From an uncultured Victivallales bacterium (GTDB lineage: Bacteria > Verrucomicrobiota > Lentisphaeria > Victivallales > UBA1829): a stretch of 56,185 nt of DNA. The notes below the pieces were generated by a model that saw only the letters and a program-made list of their open reading frames with translations, ran no database searches and was not told where the DNA came from. Both the position numbers and the translations under genes were made by a program. Of this stretch, positions 8,079 to 17,405 are shown one piece after another. Within the stretch, counting starts at the first letter, position 1. Every line of letters begins with the position of its first letter. The stretch covers positions 1-56,185 of the forward strand of contig CALXRI010000021.1 in assembly GCA_944390795.1 (NCBI GenBank), in the 5' to 3' direction.

Positions 8079-8986
8079 AGCTTCTTTTTCTGTTTTTCGC
8101 CCTCTATTCCGGACTGCTGCTTTCCGGCGCGGAAACGGTTCTGTTCGACCGGCCGCTGAAGGCGGGGGACCGTTTCGACTGCATGGCGGACTCCTCCCAG
8201 TCGCAGCAGTACACGTTCCGGATGCCCGGCATCGACAACCCTCCGGTGCGCCTGAACACAGTCAGGCTTCGGTTCGCGGGGCTGCTGACGGTTGAAAAGG
8301 TCGATGCCGAGGGAAAAGCGCTGAACATCCGCCTGGAAATCCGATCCCTGCGCGGAAGCATCAACGGCCGGAATGCCGACTGTTCCGCAATCGAGGGAAA
8401 AACCGTCACGGGTGACCTCTCCCGTTCGCCTGCCGTGTTCCACTCGCCGGACGGCACTCTGAACAGGGAGGCTGTCATTCTGCTCTCCGCCCTCTTCCGC
8501 CCGGTCTCCACGCACAGTCTTGCGGAGCTGACCGGAAGACAGCGCACGCTGGAACGGATCGGCGAAACCTGGAGTCCCGATCTGCGCGCGTTCAGCGAAT
8601 CGCTGCGCAGACGCGGAATCGATCTCCCGCCCGGTGCGATCAAAGGAACCATCACGTATGCGGGGAAGGAAACCTTCCGAGCCCTGGAATGTTTCGCATT
8701 CCGTTTTTTCATCCAGTCGAAGAAAACCGCCGGATATGACTTCCGCTTTTCGGGGCAGATTCTGTTTCCTGTGAATCCGGAGGCGGGACCGGCGGTCCGA
8801 GTCACGCGCGACGCCACCGAGGTGATCGACCGCCTGCTCTCCGCGTCCGATCCCGTTGCGGCGGGATCGAAACTCAAACTGATCAGCACGGACAGAACGG
8901 ACATGATGCTTTTTCCCGTCCGTTTCCTGAAAGAAGAAGCGCCCGCTCCGAAAAAGGAATCCTTCTGGGACGCTCTGCTGCGCTGA
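8075..8986 (+). CDS. Secreted protein of unknown function
   Basis: A 303-residue protein with a clear signal peptide (MKLLFLFFALYSGLLLSGA) and no later membrane segment. I recognise no domain. The body alternates beta-like stretches, and near the C-terminus is a short basic/proline segment (EEAPAPKKESF). The gene starts inside rdgB through an ATGA overlap, so it is translationally coupled to it. It converges with the DUF4091 gene, leaving a 10-nt gap with a weak hairpin and no T-tract. Confidence 0.8.
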   Translation: MKLLFLFFALYSGLLLSGAETVLFDRPLKAGDRFDCMADSSQSQQYTFRMPGIDNPPVRLNTVRLRFAGLLTVEKVDAEGKALNIRLEIRSLRGSINGRNADCSAIEGKTVTGDLSRSPAVFHSPDGTLNREAVILLSALFRPVSTHSLAELTGRQRTLERIGETWSPDLRAFSESLRRRGIDLPPGAIKGTITYAGKETFRALECFAFRFFIQSKKTAGYDFRFSGQILFPVNPEAGPAVRVTRDATEVIDRLLSASDPVAAGSKLKLISTDRTDMMLFPVRFLKEEAPAPKKESFWDALLR

Positions 8987-8996
8987 AAACCATCTT

Positions 8997-10652
8997 TCAG
9001 AGGCACGCGCAGATGCGGCGGTCAATCCGCTTCCGGAGTTCAGGAAGCCATTGCGCATCATGGGGATAATGCGTCATCGAAATCGGATGCTCCACTCCTT
9101 CCTGAATCACTTTCAGCGTTTCTTCGCGTCCGATTTCCGACTCGAGAAGCCGGAGCGCGCGCAGGTCCTGAAGCCCTTCGGCAAACACCTCGTAATGGAT
9201 GGAGTCGACGGGACCGTCCTTTCCGGGATAGACCATGAACGCTCCTCCGCCGCAGAAGGCGCGCCCCGCGTCCGTCACGGAATAGGGATCGATATGCCAG
9301 TTCAGCGAGTGCTGCGTGAACCAGAAGTTGTAGCCCCAGTTCAGAAAGCCGTCGATTCCGTGCACGTAAAGAAGCACGCCCAGCACGCGGTTCCGCGCAG
9401 ACGGCATGCCGAACTGCCGGTTCGGCACGCCGTGTTCCCAGTTGCCGCAGTAGTAAACCCAGCGCTGCTCGAGATCTTCCCCGCGGAAATCCTCCAGACG
9501 CGTCGTCGACGGGACCGGGCGGCGGATCAGTCCGCGGCGGCAGAACTCCACATCGGAGAGGGCGTCGATCACGGGATAGTCTCCGATCAGGCCTCTGAGG
9601 AGCTTCGACGCATATTCATAGGAGTCCGCAACATCGGGCGTCGGTTCGTCCGAGACATGGAAAAAGGTGTTCTCCGGTGTGAGCCCCTGTTTTTCCAGGA
9701 ACGGAATCAGGCGCTGTGTCAGACTGGTCAGAAATTCACGGTATTCGGGAGAATCCGCCGGAACGTGCCAGCCGAAACGCTTTTTTTCAACACCGTTTTC
9801 CTTCACGACGATTTTGGGGGTCGCCTTCGCTCCCCACTGCGTGAAGGCGTGCACCATCTCGAAATATTCGAAGCCCGCGCGCCGGGCGGTCGCAATCCAG
9901 CGTTCCAGACGCGAAAAGTCAAAGTGATAGACACCGTCCGCAAAGGAGATCTCCAGAAGCTGGGCGGTGGGGCGTTCATGTCCGACCGCGGTGTCGAGCG
10001 GAACGCTCCAGAGCGGAGTCAGAATCACGTTGTTTCCGTGCCGCACCATGTTCCGGAAGTATTGTCCCAGAAGTTCCCAGTGTCTTTCGCTCCAGCAGGG
10101 AACGCGGTAATACGCCTGCACGCAGTCCGCGTAGAACCAGTTGACGGAAAGAAGCCTCTGCTTCGGAAGACGGAACGGGAGCACCTCGACGGAAACGGAT
10201 GCAGCGTGATGCGGAGTGCCCGGCGGACTGAACGGCGTTTCAGGCATCGTGACGGTGAAGCGGATTTCATACGTCCCCGGTTTCATGTCTTCCGGAATCC
10301 GGATCGAACACCAGACACCATGCCAGTTCCCGCGCGTCAGGCGCATGCGGTTTCCCTCCGGAGGAAGGAGCGGATCGGGGAAAACACCGGCCCGGCTTGT
10401 CAGAACAAAGGGATCGTCCGGCATCGCGGGCATCAGACACGGCACCAGACCGACCTCGCGCATCGTGAGGAATTCCGCGATCTCCGACTCCGCGCGGATC
10501 TCAATGACGGAATTGCTTTCACTTCTGCATGCAAGCTGAAATGCGACGGTTTCGCCGCGCGCGCCGCTTACGGATTCGATTTCTTCCGCCGGAAGTTCCG
10601 GGGAACAGAAGACCTTTTCCAGTGAACTCACAAACCTTGCGGTAAAAGACAT
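8997..10652 (-). CDS. DUF4091 glycoside-hydrolase-like protein, cytosolic
   Basis: The 551-residue protein has an N-terminal beta-sandwich (residues 1-170, with the ETVAFQLACRSE and PGTYEIRFTVTMP pattern typical of DUF4091 proteins). A TIM-barrel-like domain follows, with RHGNNVILTPLW, FHVSDEPTPD (probable catalytic acidic residues), YCGNWEHGVPNRQFGMPS and the conserved GIDGFLNWGYNFW. DUF4091 proteins are putative glycoside hydrolases of gut and marine bacteria. No signal peptide is visible. The start at 10652 has GGAGAAGG upstream; earlier in-frame codons do not. It is a single gene behind its own promoter. Confidence 0.85.
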   Translation of the reverse strand: MSFTARFVSSLEKVFCSPELPAEEIESVSGARGETVAFQLACRSESNSVIEIRAESEIAEFLTMREVGLVPCLMPAMPDDPFVLTSRAGVFPDPLLPPEGNRMRLTRGNWHGVWCSIRIPEDMKPGTYEIRFTVTMPETPFSPPGTPHHAASVSVEVLPFRLPKQRLLSVNWFYADCVQAYYRVPCWSERHWELLGQYFRNMVRHGNNVILTPLWSVPLDTAVGHERPTAQLLEISFADGVYHFDFSRLERWIATARRAGFEYFEMVHAFTQWGAKATPKIVVKENGVEKKRFGWHVPADSPEYREFLTSLTQRLIPFLEKQGLTPENTFFHVSDEPTPDVADSYEYASKLLRGLIGDYPVIDALSDVEFCRRGLIRRPVPSTTRLEDFRGEDLEQRWVYYCGNWEHGVPNRQFGMPSARNRVLGVLLYVHGIDGFLNWGYNFWFTQHSLNWHIDPYSVTDAGRAFCGGGAFMVYPGKDGPVDSIHYEVFAEGLQDLRALRLLESEIGREETLKVIQEGVEHPISMTHYPHDAQWLPELRKRIDRRICACL

Positions 10653-10745
10653 GACCCTTCTCCTGTTTTTCTGAAAAACAACCTTGAAACGCAAAATTCC
10701 GCAATCCAGGCCGTTCCCGGAACGGGAAGCCTGCGGCCGGATTAC

Positions 10746-10774
10746 AGTATAATGGCAGAAATGAACTGAAACAA
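10746..10774 (-). promoter_or_regulatory. Promoter of the DUF4091 gene
   Basis: On the minus strand TTGTTT and TATACT are 17 nt apart, about 95 nt upstream of the start codon. The rest of the 10653-10877 gap is AT-richer and shows nothing else clear. Confidence 0.55.
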
Positions 10775-10877
10775 GAAGATTTTCATACGGAATATGATGT
10801 TTTTATAACACTTTCGATGCGGAAAATAAAAATAATGACGGAAAACACATGGCAACGGGAAAAAGAAACGGGAAAAA

Positions 10878-11939
10878 TCACGCGGAGGGCGGATCGGAAA
10901 AAACGGCACGGGAGAAGGCCTTCCAGGCGGACGGCAGGGCGATCTCGCCGCGCAGCGCATCCCGCGTCACCCAGCGGAAGGCGGAATGCGGCTCCGCGCA
11001 GTCAATCCTCCATGCGCCCATCTCCCACTCCAGATGCGTGAAGACATGGCGGGCGCAAATCGAACGGGAAAGCCGCAGGACGCGGATTCCCGATGCCTTC
11101 AGGTGCTCCCGGACGGCAGACTCGGAGAGTTTCCCCTCCATATTCGGGAATTCCCACAGTCCCGCCAGCACGCCTTTTTCCGGACGGCGGCGGAGAGCGA
11201 CGCAATCTCCGCAGCGGAGCAGAAAGACCGTCAGATTCACCACGCGCCGTGCCTTCTTTTCCGGCCGGACAGGCAGGTCGCGCGCGCATCCGGTCCGCAG
11301 CCCGGCGCAGAGTCCGGCAAGCGGACACTCTCCGCATTTCGGCGCACCGTTCGGCAAACAGACCGTCGCGCCAAGCTCCATCAGGCTCTGCGTGAAATCC
11401 CCGCAGCGTCCCGGCGGATAGACCGCCTTGAGGCGGTTCCCGATTTCGCGCCGGAGGGCGGGTTTCGACAGATCGGCACGGGTCCCGGTCACACGGGCGA
11501 TGACCCGCAGCACGTTGCCGTCCACAGCGGGACAGGGCTGCCCGAATGAGATCGAGGCGATCGCTCCGGCGGTGTAATCCCCGATCCCCGGCAGGGCGCG
11601 GATCTCTTCATAGCGTTCCGGAAATACGCCGCCGAAACGCTCCCGGATCACCAACGCGGCTTTCCGGAGATTGCGTGCGCGGCTGTAATAGCCGAGTCCC
11701 TCCCAGAGTTTCAGGAGAACCTCCTCGGGAGCCTCCGCCAATGCGTCAACGGACGGAAAGCGGGCAAGAAAACGTTCAAAATAGGGTTTCACAGCCTCAA
11801 CCCGGGTCTGCTGCAGCATGATTTCGGAAATCCAGACACGGTACGGCGTCGGATTCTCCCGCCATGGAAGAACGCGCGCATGGAGGTCATACCATGCCAG
11901 CAGAGGCGCCGGCAGCAAAGCGAAGAGATCGGAATTCAT
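10878..11939 (-). CDS. mutY: A/G-specific adenine glycosylase MutY
   Basis: MutY removes adenine mispaired with 8-oxoguanine. The 353-residue protein has the PWR and VWISEIMLQQTRV segment, the helix-hairpin-helix LPGIGDYTAGAI, the catalytic aspartate in PAVDGNVLRV, and an iron-sulphur cluster motif C-X7-C-X2-C-X5-C (CLPNGAPKCGECPLAGLC; the first spacer is one residue longer than in E. coli). A C-terminal NUDIX-like domain for 8-oxoG recognition follows. The ATG at 11939 has GGAGG 7 nt upstream; a longer in-frame extension to 12179 is not credible. Confidence 0.95.
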   Translation of the reverse strand: MNSDLFALLPAPLLAWYDLHARVLPWRENPTPYRVWISEIMLQQTRVEAVKPYFERFLARFPSVDALAEAPEEVLLKLWEGLGYYSRARNLRKAALVIRERFGGVFPERYEEIRALPGIGDYTAGAIASISFGQPCPAVDGNVLRVIARVTGTRADLSKPALRREIGNRLKAVYPPGRCGDFTQSLMELGATVCLPNGAPKCGECPLAGLCAGLRTGCARDLPVRPEKKARRVVNLTVFLLRCGDCVALRRRPEKGVLAGLWEFPNMEGKLSESAVREHLKASGIRVLRLSRSICARHVFTHLEWEMGAWRIDCAEPHSAFRWVTRDALRGEIALPSAWKAFSRAVFSDPPSA

Positions 11940-12167
11940 TGTCCGCCCTCCGGAAGAAGGCGCGCCAGGAAAGCCGGAACCAAAATCGCGGTGGAGCAGA
12001 AGCCGCCGGTAAGAACAGATGAAATGCGCATTACGATCCTCCCGCGATACAATAGGGCGCATCCGGAAAAATGCAAGCGCAATGAGCATCTTTTCCTCCC
12101 GGACACGTCTCATGCGGGGAGACATCTTCCCCGCCGGAAAAAATGCCGAAAAAAAAACCATCCCCCC

Positions 12168-12196
12168 TTGACAATCCATGAAATTTCGCCTATAAT
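12168..12196 (+). promoter_or_regulatory. Sigma70-type promoter of cassette A
   Basis: TTGACA (12168-12173) and TATAAT (12191-12196) match the consensus exactly and are separated by 17 nt. The start codon of the lacI gene follows 41 nt after the -10 box. Confidence 0.9.
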
Positions 12197-12199
12197 TAA

Positions 12200-12219
12200 T
12201 TACATAATCGATTATGTAA
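12200..12219. promoter_or_regulatory. 20-bp palindromic operator at the cassette A promoter
   Basis: TTACATAATCGATTATGTAA is a perfect palindrome with a central CpG, as in LacI-family operators. It starts 3 nt after the -10 box and so covers the expected transcription start. The adjacent LacI-type regulator is the likely ligand, giving autoregulation; that part is inference. Confidence 0.85.
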
Positions 12220-12237
12220 ATTCTGCGGAAGAGAAAA

Positions 12238-13287
12238 ATGAGCGTAACAATCTATGATGTCGCAAAACGTGCGAAAGTCTCCCCGAGCTGGGTTTCCTGG
12301 GCGTTGCGCGACCATCCGCGGGCACAGGAGATCCGCCAGGAAACGCGGGACCGGATCCGCAATGCGGCTCAGGAGCTCGGATATCTGAAGAACCGTTCCG
12401 CCACAACAATCCGGACCGGATTCAATGCGTCCACCGTGGCGCTTCTCTCCACGGAAAATGCCCATCCGCAGGGAAATTTCTCTCTTCTGACCCGTCTGAA
12501 TGCCCTGGGCTATGAACTTCGCTTTTACTCTCTCGGGGAACAGAAGAAGGCTTTCGAGGAAATTCTTGCAAACCAGCTCCGCTACGTTATCTGTAAAATT
12601 CCTGTTCAGGACGCCCGCGTCCAGGTGGCGGAATTCTGCCGTGCCAACGGCATCCGCGCGGTTTTCCTGGGTGCGGGAACAGTGGGGATGGGATACCCCG
12701 CCTTCGCGGTTGACACCCGCAGGGAAATGCGTCAGCTGACCAACCGCCTCTTTTCTCTTGGACACACGGAAATCGCCCTGCTCTGCGGCGTCCACAGGTA
12801 CTGCGCCACGGAACTCCGCCACCGGGGATATCTCGACGCCTTCCGGGAGCACGGAAGGGAAGCCGATCCCGAAATGATGCTCTGCGATGAATATTCCACG
12901 CGCTCCTTCCTGCACTTCGTGGAACGGAAACGCCCGACGGCCCTGGCATGCATCGACGGTCTTCTCGCGACACGTGCGCTGAATGACCTGATCCGTCATG
13001 GCGTGCATGTTCCGGACGAGATTTCAATTCTGGCGATTACGGGAATTGACGTTCCCCCTTCGATTCTGACGATCGGACGCTTCACGGAACCGGAAGGAAT
13101 CAGCGAGCAGAACGCCCTGGAATTCCTGTTTTCCGGGAAATGCTCCGCTCCGCTGACCGAAGACGGGCTCCAGCTTAAACTGGAATCCGTCTATCATCCG
13201 GGAGAAACCGAAGCGCCTCCGCCACGGAAGATCCCCCGTTACAGAAACTTGCAGACCAATGATATTTTCAGGAAAACATCAGCATAA
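12238..13287 (+). CDS. LacI-family transcriptional regulator (cassette A)
   Basis: The 349-residue protein has an N-terminal helix-turn-helix ([20 protein letters not shown], residues 4-23) and hinge ([12 protein letters not shown]), followed by a periplasmic-binding-like sensor domain. The family's [30 protein letters not shown] stretch is present. The second helix reads PSWVSWAL where most members have xxTVSRAL, so the recognition helix is unusual. It is the first gene of cassette A, behind a consensus promoter with a perfect palindrome. It probably represses the operon until its sugar appears. A pseudopilin gene follows after 10 nt. Confidence 0.93.
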   Translation: MSVTIYDVAKRAKVSPSWVSWALRDHPRAQEIRQETRDRIRNAAQELGYLKNRSATTIRTGFNASTVALLSTENAHPQGNFSLLTRLNALGYELRFYSLGEQKKAFEEILANQLRYVICKIPVQDARVQVAEFCRANGIRAVFLGAGTVGMGYPAFAVDTRREMRQLTNRLFSLGHTEIALLCGVHRYCATELRHRGYLDAFREHGREADPEMMLCDEYSTRSFLHFVERKRPTALACIDGLLATRALNDLIRHGVHVPDEISILAITGIDVPPSILTIGRFTEPEGISEQNALEFLFSGKCSAPLTEDGLQLKLESVYHPGETEAPPPRKIPRYRNLQTNDIFRKTSA

Positions 13288-13297
13288 GGAAAACAGC

Positions 13298-14044
13298 ATG
13301 AAGAGACAGAGTTTTACATTAATTGAACTTCTGGTGGTAATTGCTGTCATCGCAATTCTGGCCTCGATGCTTCTGCCCGCCTTGCAGAAGGCGAAAAACA
13401 GAGTGAAAGCCGTGCAATGCCAGTCGAACGCCAAACAGCTCGGAGTCGCCTTTGCGGGATATTTCGCCGACTCCAGAGACTGCTTCGCGCCGACGGAGTA
13501 TGGGACCGCGGATCAGCTTGCCTCCACCATCTGGTGCGATCTCATGGCGGACTCTCTGAACTTCAAACGGTATGCGAACAGGACGCTCCGCCCGAATCAT
13601 CTGCTCCGATGCCCCAGTGTCGTCTCCCCGATGGTGCTGAACACGGATGTCTGGTCCAACGGGGGAGTCGGATACAAAAGCATTCATTACGGATACAATC
13701 AGCTGCAAAGCAGCGACCCGAAACATTTCATCAAGACAGCCCCGATTCATGCGCCGACACGCCATCTCCTTGCAGCCTGTTCCATGATCGCTGAGACGGG
13801 AAGCGCTCTGAATCCGGTGAACGGCAACCGCGGCGTATACCGCCTTGACTTCACTCAGCAGGTGGCCTTCCGCCATCAGCGGCGCTCCACGGCGCTTTAT
13901 CTGGACGGTCATGTCGAGATGGGAGACCAGCTGTGGCTGAGGCTCGGATCGTCGAACAATCTTCCGTTCAACAGAAATTTGAAAGACGCGCCATGGACGC
14001 GGGGAACCGCGACGGCGCTGAGCAGTTTTCACCCGTTCAACTAA
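13298..14044 (+). CDS. H-X9-DG pseudopilin (cassette A)
   Basis: This 248-residue protein has the prepilin N-terminal methylation/cleavage segment [20 protein letters not shown], which forms the hydrophobic N-terminal helix, with Glu5 of the mature part present. The residue before the phenylalanine is Ser rather than the usual Gly. The C-terminal part has the H-X9-DG motif (H193, D203, G204 in YLDGH) known from prepilin-like proteins of Lentisphaerota and Planctomycetota. The ATG at 13298 has AAGGA upstream. The function is unknown; a surface-exposed or pseudopilus role tied to the neighbouring glycan enzymes is inference. Confidence 0.9.
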   Translation: MKRQSFTLIELLVVIAVIAILASMLLPALQKAKNRVKAVQCQSNAKQLGVAFAGYFADSRDCFAPTEYGTADQLASTIWCDLMADSLNFKRYANRTLRPNHLLRCPSVVSPMVLNTDVWSNGGVGYKSIHYGYNQLQSSDPKHFIKTAPIHAPTRHLLAACSMIAETGSALNPVNGNRGVYRLDFTQQVAFRHQRRSTALYLDGHVEMGDQLWLRLGSSNNLPFNRNLKDAPWTRGTATALSSFHPFN

Positions 14045-14067
14045 ATGAATAAGGAGATCCCGAAATT

Positions 14068-14850
14068 ATGAAGAGAGCTGTCATCATGTTTGCCGCGCTC
14101 GGCCTTTCCGTCATCGTCGCAGCGGATTCCCCGGATGACTGGACAGGACGCGACGGAAAGCCCTCCAATCTGCGCGCCGGAACGGACTGCCTGTCCGTTG
14201 CGGATCCGGCGAAGGAATTTTATGTTTTCAGCGTAAAACCGCTTCCGGTTCATCCCGATGGGAAATATCAGCTCACAGGAACCTTCCGCCAAACAGGAAA
14301 AGGCATGCCTCCCGCGAAGCTGTATTTCGGCATCGCCATGTATGACGGAAACGGGAAATGGATGAACGGATTTCAGTCCCGTCCTCTGGAAGGAACGCAC
14401 ACGGAACTTGCCGCCCCCGCGAAAAAAGGGGACCGCGTCCTGAAACTCAGGGACGCATCCGCCTGGAAAAAACAGGCAAGCGCAATCGCCTTCGGCGCAA
14501 AAGCGGACTTCAGCGATCTTCCGAACCGGAATATCTCCCCGGTCATTACCCATATTGAAAAAACTGCCGATGCATGGGAAGTCACTCTGCGCCACCCGCT
14601 CGGGAAAGACTATCCCGCCGGCATGCCGGTGAGACAGCAGAGCGGCCCTCCCTATCTTTATGTCCGTGCGGGCGCGCCTCTGGACGGTGAATGGAAAACA
14701 TTCACTTCCGGGACCATCGGCGGCCCCGGACTCGGACGCGACCGTCTCTGGAAAGGCACGGCAGGCGTGAAAGTCGTGATTTTCAGCGCAGGCGGGCAGA
14801 AAGCCGGAATTGACATGAAAGAGATTGTTCTGAAAGAAATCAAACCGTGA
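14068..14850 (+). CDS. Secreted protein of unknown function (cassette A)
   Basis: The 260-residue protein has a signal peptide (MKRAVIMFAALGLSVIVAA) and a beta-rich body. The opening (HPDGKYQLTGTFRQTG) and the closing segments (YVRAGAPLDGEWKTFTSG and VKVVIFSAGGQKAGIDMKEIVLKEI) resemble the jelly-roll of carbohydrate-binding modules, but I cannot name a family. AAGGAG lies upstream of the ATG. It sits between the pseudopilin and the DUF4838 gene. The stop is 8 nt before the next start, so it belongs to the cassette A operon. Confidence 0.85.
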   Translation: MKRAVIMFAALGLSVIVAADSPDDWTGRDGKPSNLRAGTDCLSVADPAKEFYVFSVKPLPVHPDGKYQLTGTFRQTGKGMPPAKLYFGIAMYDGNGKWMNGFQSRPLEGTHTELAAPAKKGDRVLKLRDASAWKKQASAIAFGAKADFSDLPNRNISPVITHIEKTADAWEVTLRHPLGKDYPAGMPVRQQSGPPYLYVRAGAPLDGEWKTFTSGTIGGPGLGRDRLWKGTAGVKVVIFSAGGQKAGIDMKEIVLKEIKP

Positions 14851-14858
14851 GGTCCTGC

Positions 14859-17402
14859 ATGAAACACCCTGTCGTCCTCCCTTTGTTCCTCGCCGCGTTC
14901 TGCGGCGCCTTATGTGCCGCGCCGCATGCGCAGGAATATGACAATCCGGCCCTGAACAAGGTCCGCTTCGGAAAGGCGCGGAATCACTCCCCGCTGGAAA
15001 TGGTCAAAGACGGGAAACTCCGCTTTGCCATCGTCTGCGACCTTGCCGCCGAAAACCAGGCGAGAATCGAAGGAACGGGGAAAGCGCTCAAGCCGTCCTG
15101 CCGCTCCCTTCATGCCTCCGCGCGCCTTCTTCAGAAATATCTGGAACGGTGTTTCGGGGAAAAGCCGCGGGTGCTCCCGCCGGATTCTCCGGAACTCGCC
15201 GCATATCCCCTCAGAATCCTGCTCGGGAAAAGCAGTCATACGGACCGTCTCGGCATTGATATTGCGAAGATGCCTCCGGACGGATTCCAGATCCGGACCT
15301 TCGAAACGGGAATCGCCATCGTCGGACGGGACGGCTCGATGATTCCCGGCTCCTATCAGTGGAACGACATGGGAAATTACGCGGAAAACGGCACAATCGG
15401 CGCGGTGTTCGACTTTCTGGAGCGTTTCCTCGGGATGCGCTTTTACTATCCCGGACTCGGCGTCGTCCTGCCGGAACGGCACGAATGGAAGGTGTTGCCC
15501 GTCGCCTATGCGGACAGTCCGAAATATCTCACGCGGAGTTTCGGGCGTCCCGGCGGGGCGTTCCACGCAAAAGGGGAAAAACCCCGCCCGCTGGGTCTCG
15601 CCAAGACCAGCGAATGGCCGTGGCCGGACATCCCGAACGATCAGGATGACTTCACCGCGGCCTACCGGATGCAGAGCAGGCCGACCCGCTGGATGTGCAG
15701 CGAAGGCCCCAATCCCTACCGGGTGGCGAAGGCGTTTCCCGACAAGCTCGACGTCTGCTTCTACCGGGACAAAAGCGGCAGGCTCCGCCAGTCCTTCACG
15801 CAATATACGGCAAACTACTTCGACCTGAGCAACATGGAATTCTCCAAACTGCTGGCGGACAGTTTTGTGAAATTCTATGAATCGAAAGGAAAACTCAATC
15901 TTCTCTGGGACAATATTTTCTGTCCGAACCCGGAATACATGTATTTCGGCCCGGTGGACGCTCACTGCGTCATCGACAACGAGCGGACGCGGCATCTGCC
16001 GAAGCGCCGCGAAAAATACGCCGTCATGAGCGAGGTGAACGGGCAGTTCTACCTCGATCTGGCGCAACGTCTGGAAAAACGGCTTCCCGGGAAGAAAATC
16101 GCATTCATGGCCTATGCCAATTTCCTTGCGACGCCGCAGAGCGTCGCGAAATTTCCGGACAACACCCGGATTCTGGTCTGCGCGGGGACCCCGGTCTTCA
16201 TCCGCGACAAAGGGTCGGAAAAATTCTGGAGCGACCTCTTCAGCGCCTGGAACCGGAAGGTTCCGGAAAAAGTCGCGATCTATCCCTACGACCCCGCCTA
16301 CAACCCGCAGGGGGGAATCTCCCACGCGCTCCGCGGACGATTTGAAGGGGAATTCCTCAGGAAAATGGCTCCCTTCATCAGCGACTACGCAATCTTCTCC
16401 TGCGTCTATTTCCGCTGGGATTACTACTATTCGCTCTACCTGATCGCACGGGCCTACTGGAATCCGGATTTCAATGCCGAAGCCGCGCTCGACGAACACT
16501 GGAAACTGCTCTACGGACCCGCCGCGCCGCATCTGAAGGCGTTTTACGATCTGGTCACGGAACGCTGGAACAGCGTCTATATCCCGAACGCGGCAATCGC
16601 GCACGGCAGCATCCCCGGCCTGGACTACGCGACTCTTTACAAAAAAGCCTACCCCCGCGCCGTTCTGAACCGGATGCAGGCACTGCTGGGCAAAGCCCGC
16701 GCATCCGTGAAAAAAGGCTCCGTCGAGGAACGGCGTCTGAACTTCTTCGCCATGCCATGGATCCGGATCATGAACGAGGCGACGGCCTACGGCATGCTCC
16801 GGACGCCCCCGCCCTGCCGGGCGGTCTATGCCGAAGAGGAAATCCGGATTGACGGGATCCCGGACGAAGCGGTCTGGAAAAAAGCAGGAAAACTCCGCTT
16901 CAAAACCGCCTACTACGGGGAGAACGGCAGGATCACCTCCCCCGACGCAAGACTCGCGTGGAACCGGGACGGCATCATCCTCGGAATTTTCCAGCCCGCG
17001 CCCTACAGGAAAACGGGTAGTCTCTGGAAGGACGACAATGTTGAATTCTTCCTCTCCCCCGGCCAGACGAAGAACAAGCTCTTTCAGTTCGTTCTTTCCT
17101 CCGGCGGACTGTTTGAAGACTATTTCCAGTCCTTCGACCCTCCGCGCGATCTGGAAGTCAACTGGAAATGCAAAGGCGTGCGCAAGGCGGTCCGCGCGGA
17201 TGAAAAGGGATGGTCCGCGGAGCTTTTCATCCCCTTCGCCGCGCTTGACGGCTCCCCCGCTCCGCTCCCCGGCGACAGCTGGTTCGGCAATCTCGTCAGC
17301 AACCGGACGGACTCCGAAACGGCCTCCTGCGCACCCACGCTCGGAAACAACCGCAACATGAACTTTTACGCGCGCATCTATTTTGCGGGAAACTGTGAGT
17401 GA
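14859..17402 (+). CDS. Secreted DUF4838 protein with C-terminal CBM9-like domain
   Basis: This 847-residue protein has a signal peptide (KHPVVLPLFLAAFCGALCA). An alpha-glucuronidase-like N-terminal domain follows, with RILLGKSSHT, a DGFQIRT strand and GTIGAVFDFLERFLGMRFYYPG, typical of DUF4838 proteins. A TIM-barrel-like DUF4838 domain spans about residues 230-600. The last 190 residues resemble a family 9 carbohydrate-binding fold (EEIRIDGIPDEAVWKKA, ARLAWNRDGIILGIF, DDNVEFFLSP, WSAELFIPFAAL). The ATG at 14859 is preferred because GAGG precedes it; the GTG at 14847 overlaps the upstream stop. It is probably a periplasmic or surface glycoside hydrolase; the substrate is unknown. Confidence 0.88.
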   Translation: MKHPVVLPLFLAAFCGALCAAPHAQEYDNPALNKVRFGKARNHSPLEMVKDGKLRFAIVCDLAAENQARIEGTGKALKPSCRSLHASARLLQKYLERCFGEKPRVLPPDSPELAAYPLRILLGKSSHTDRLGIDIAKMPPDGFQIRTFETGIAIVGRDGSMIPGSYQWNDMGNYAENGTIGAVFDFLERFLGMRFYYPGLGVVLPERHEWKVLPVAYADSPKYLTRSFGRPGGAFHAKGEKPRPLGLAKTSEWPWPDIPNDQDDFTAAYRMQSRPTRWMCSEGPNPYRVAKAFPDKLDVCFYRDKSGRLRQSFTQYTANYFDLSNMEFSKLLADSFVKFYESKGKLNLLWDNIFCPNPEYMYFGPVDAHCVIDNERTRHLPKRREKYAVMSEVNGQFYLDLAQRLEKRLPGKKIAFMAYANFLATPQSVAKFPDNTRILVCAGTPVFIRDKGSEKFWSDLFSAWNRKVPEKVAIYPYDPAYNPQGGISHALRGRFEGEFLRKMAPFISDYAIFSCVYFRWDYYYSLYLIARAYWNPDFNAEAALDEHWKLLYGPAAPHLKAFYDLVTERWNSVYIPNAAIAHGSIPGLDYATLYKKAYPRAVLNRMQALLGKARASVKKGSVEERRLNFFAMPWIRIMNEATAYGMLRTPPPCRAVYAEEEIRIDGIPDEAVWKKAGKLRFKTAYYGENGRITSPDARLAWNRDGIILGIFQPAPYRKTGSLWKDDNVEFFLSPGQTKNKLFQFVLSSGGLFEDYFQSFDPPRDLEVNWKCKGVRKAVRADEKGWSAELFIPFAALDGSPAPLPGDSWFGNLVSNRTDSETASCAPTLGNNRNMNFYARIYFAGNCE

Positions 17403-17405
17403 ATC

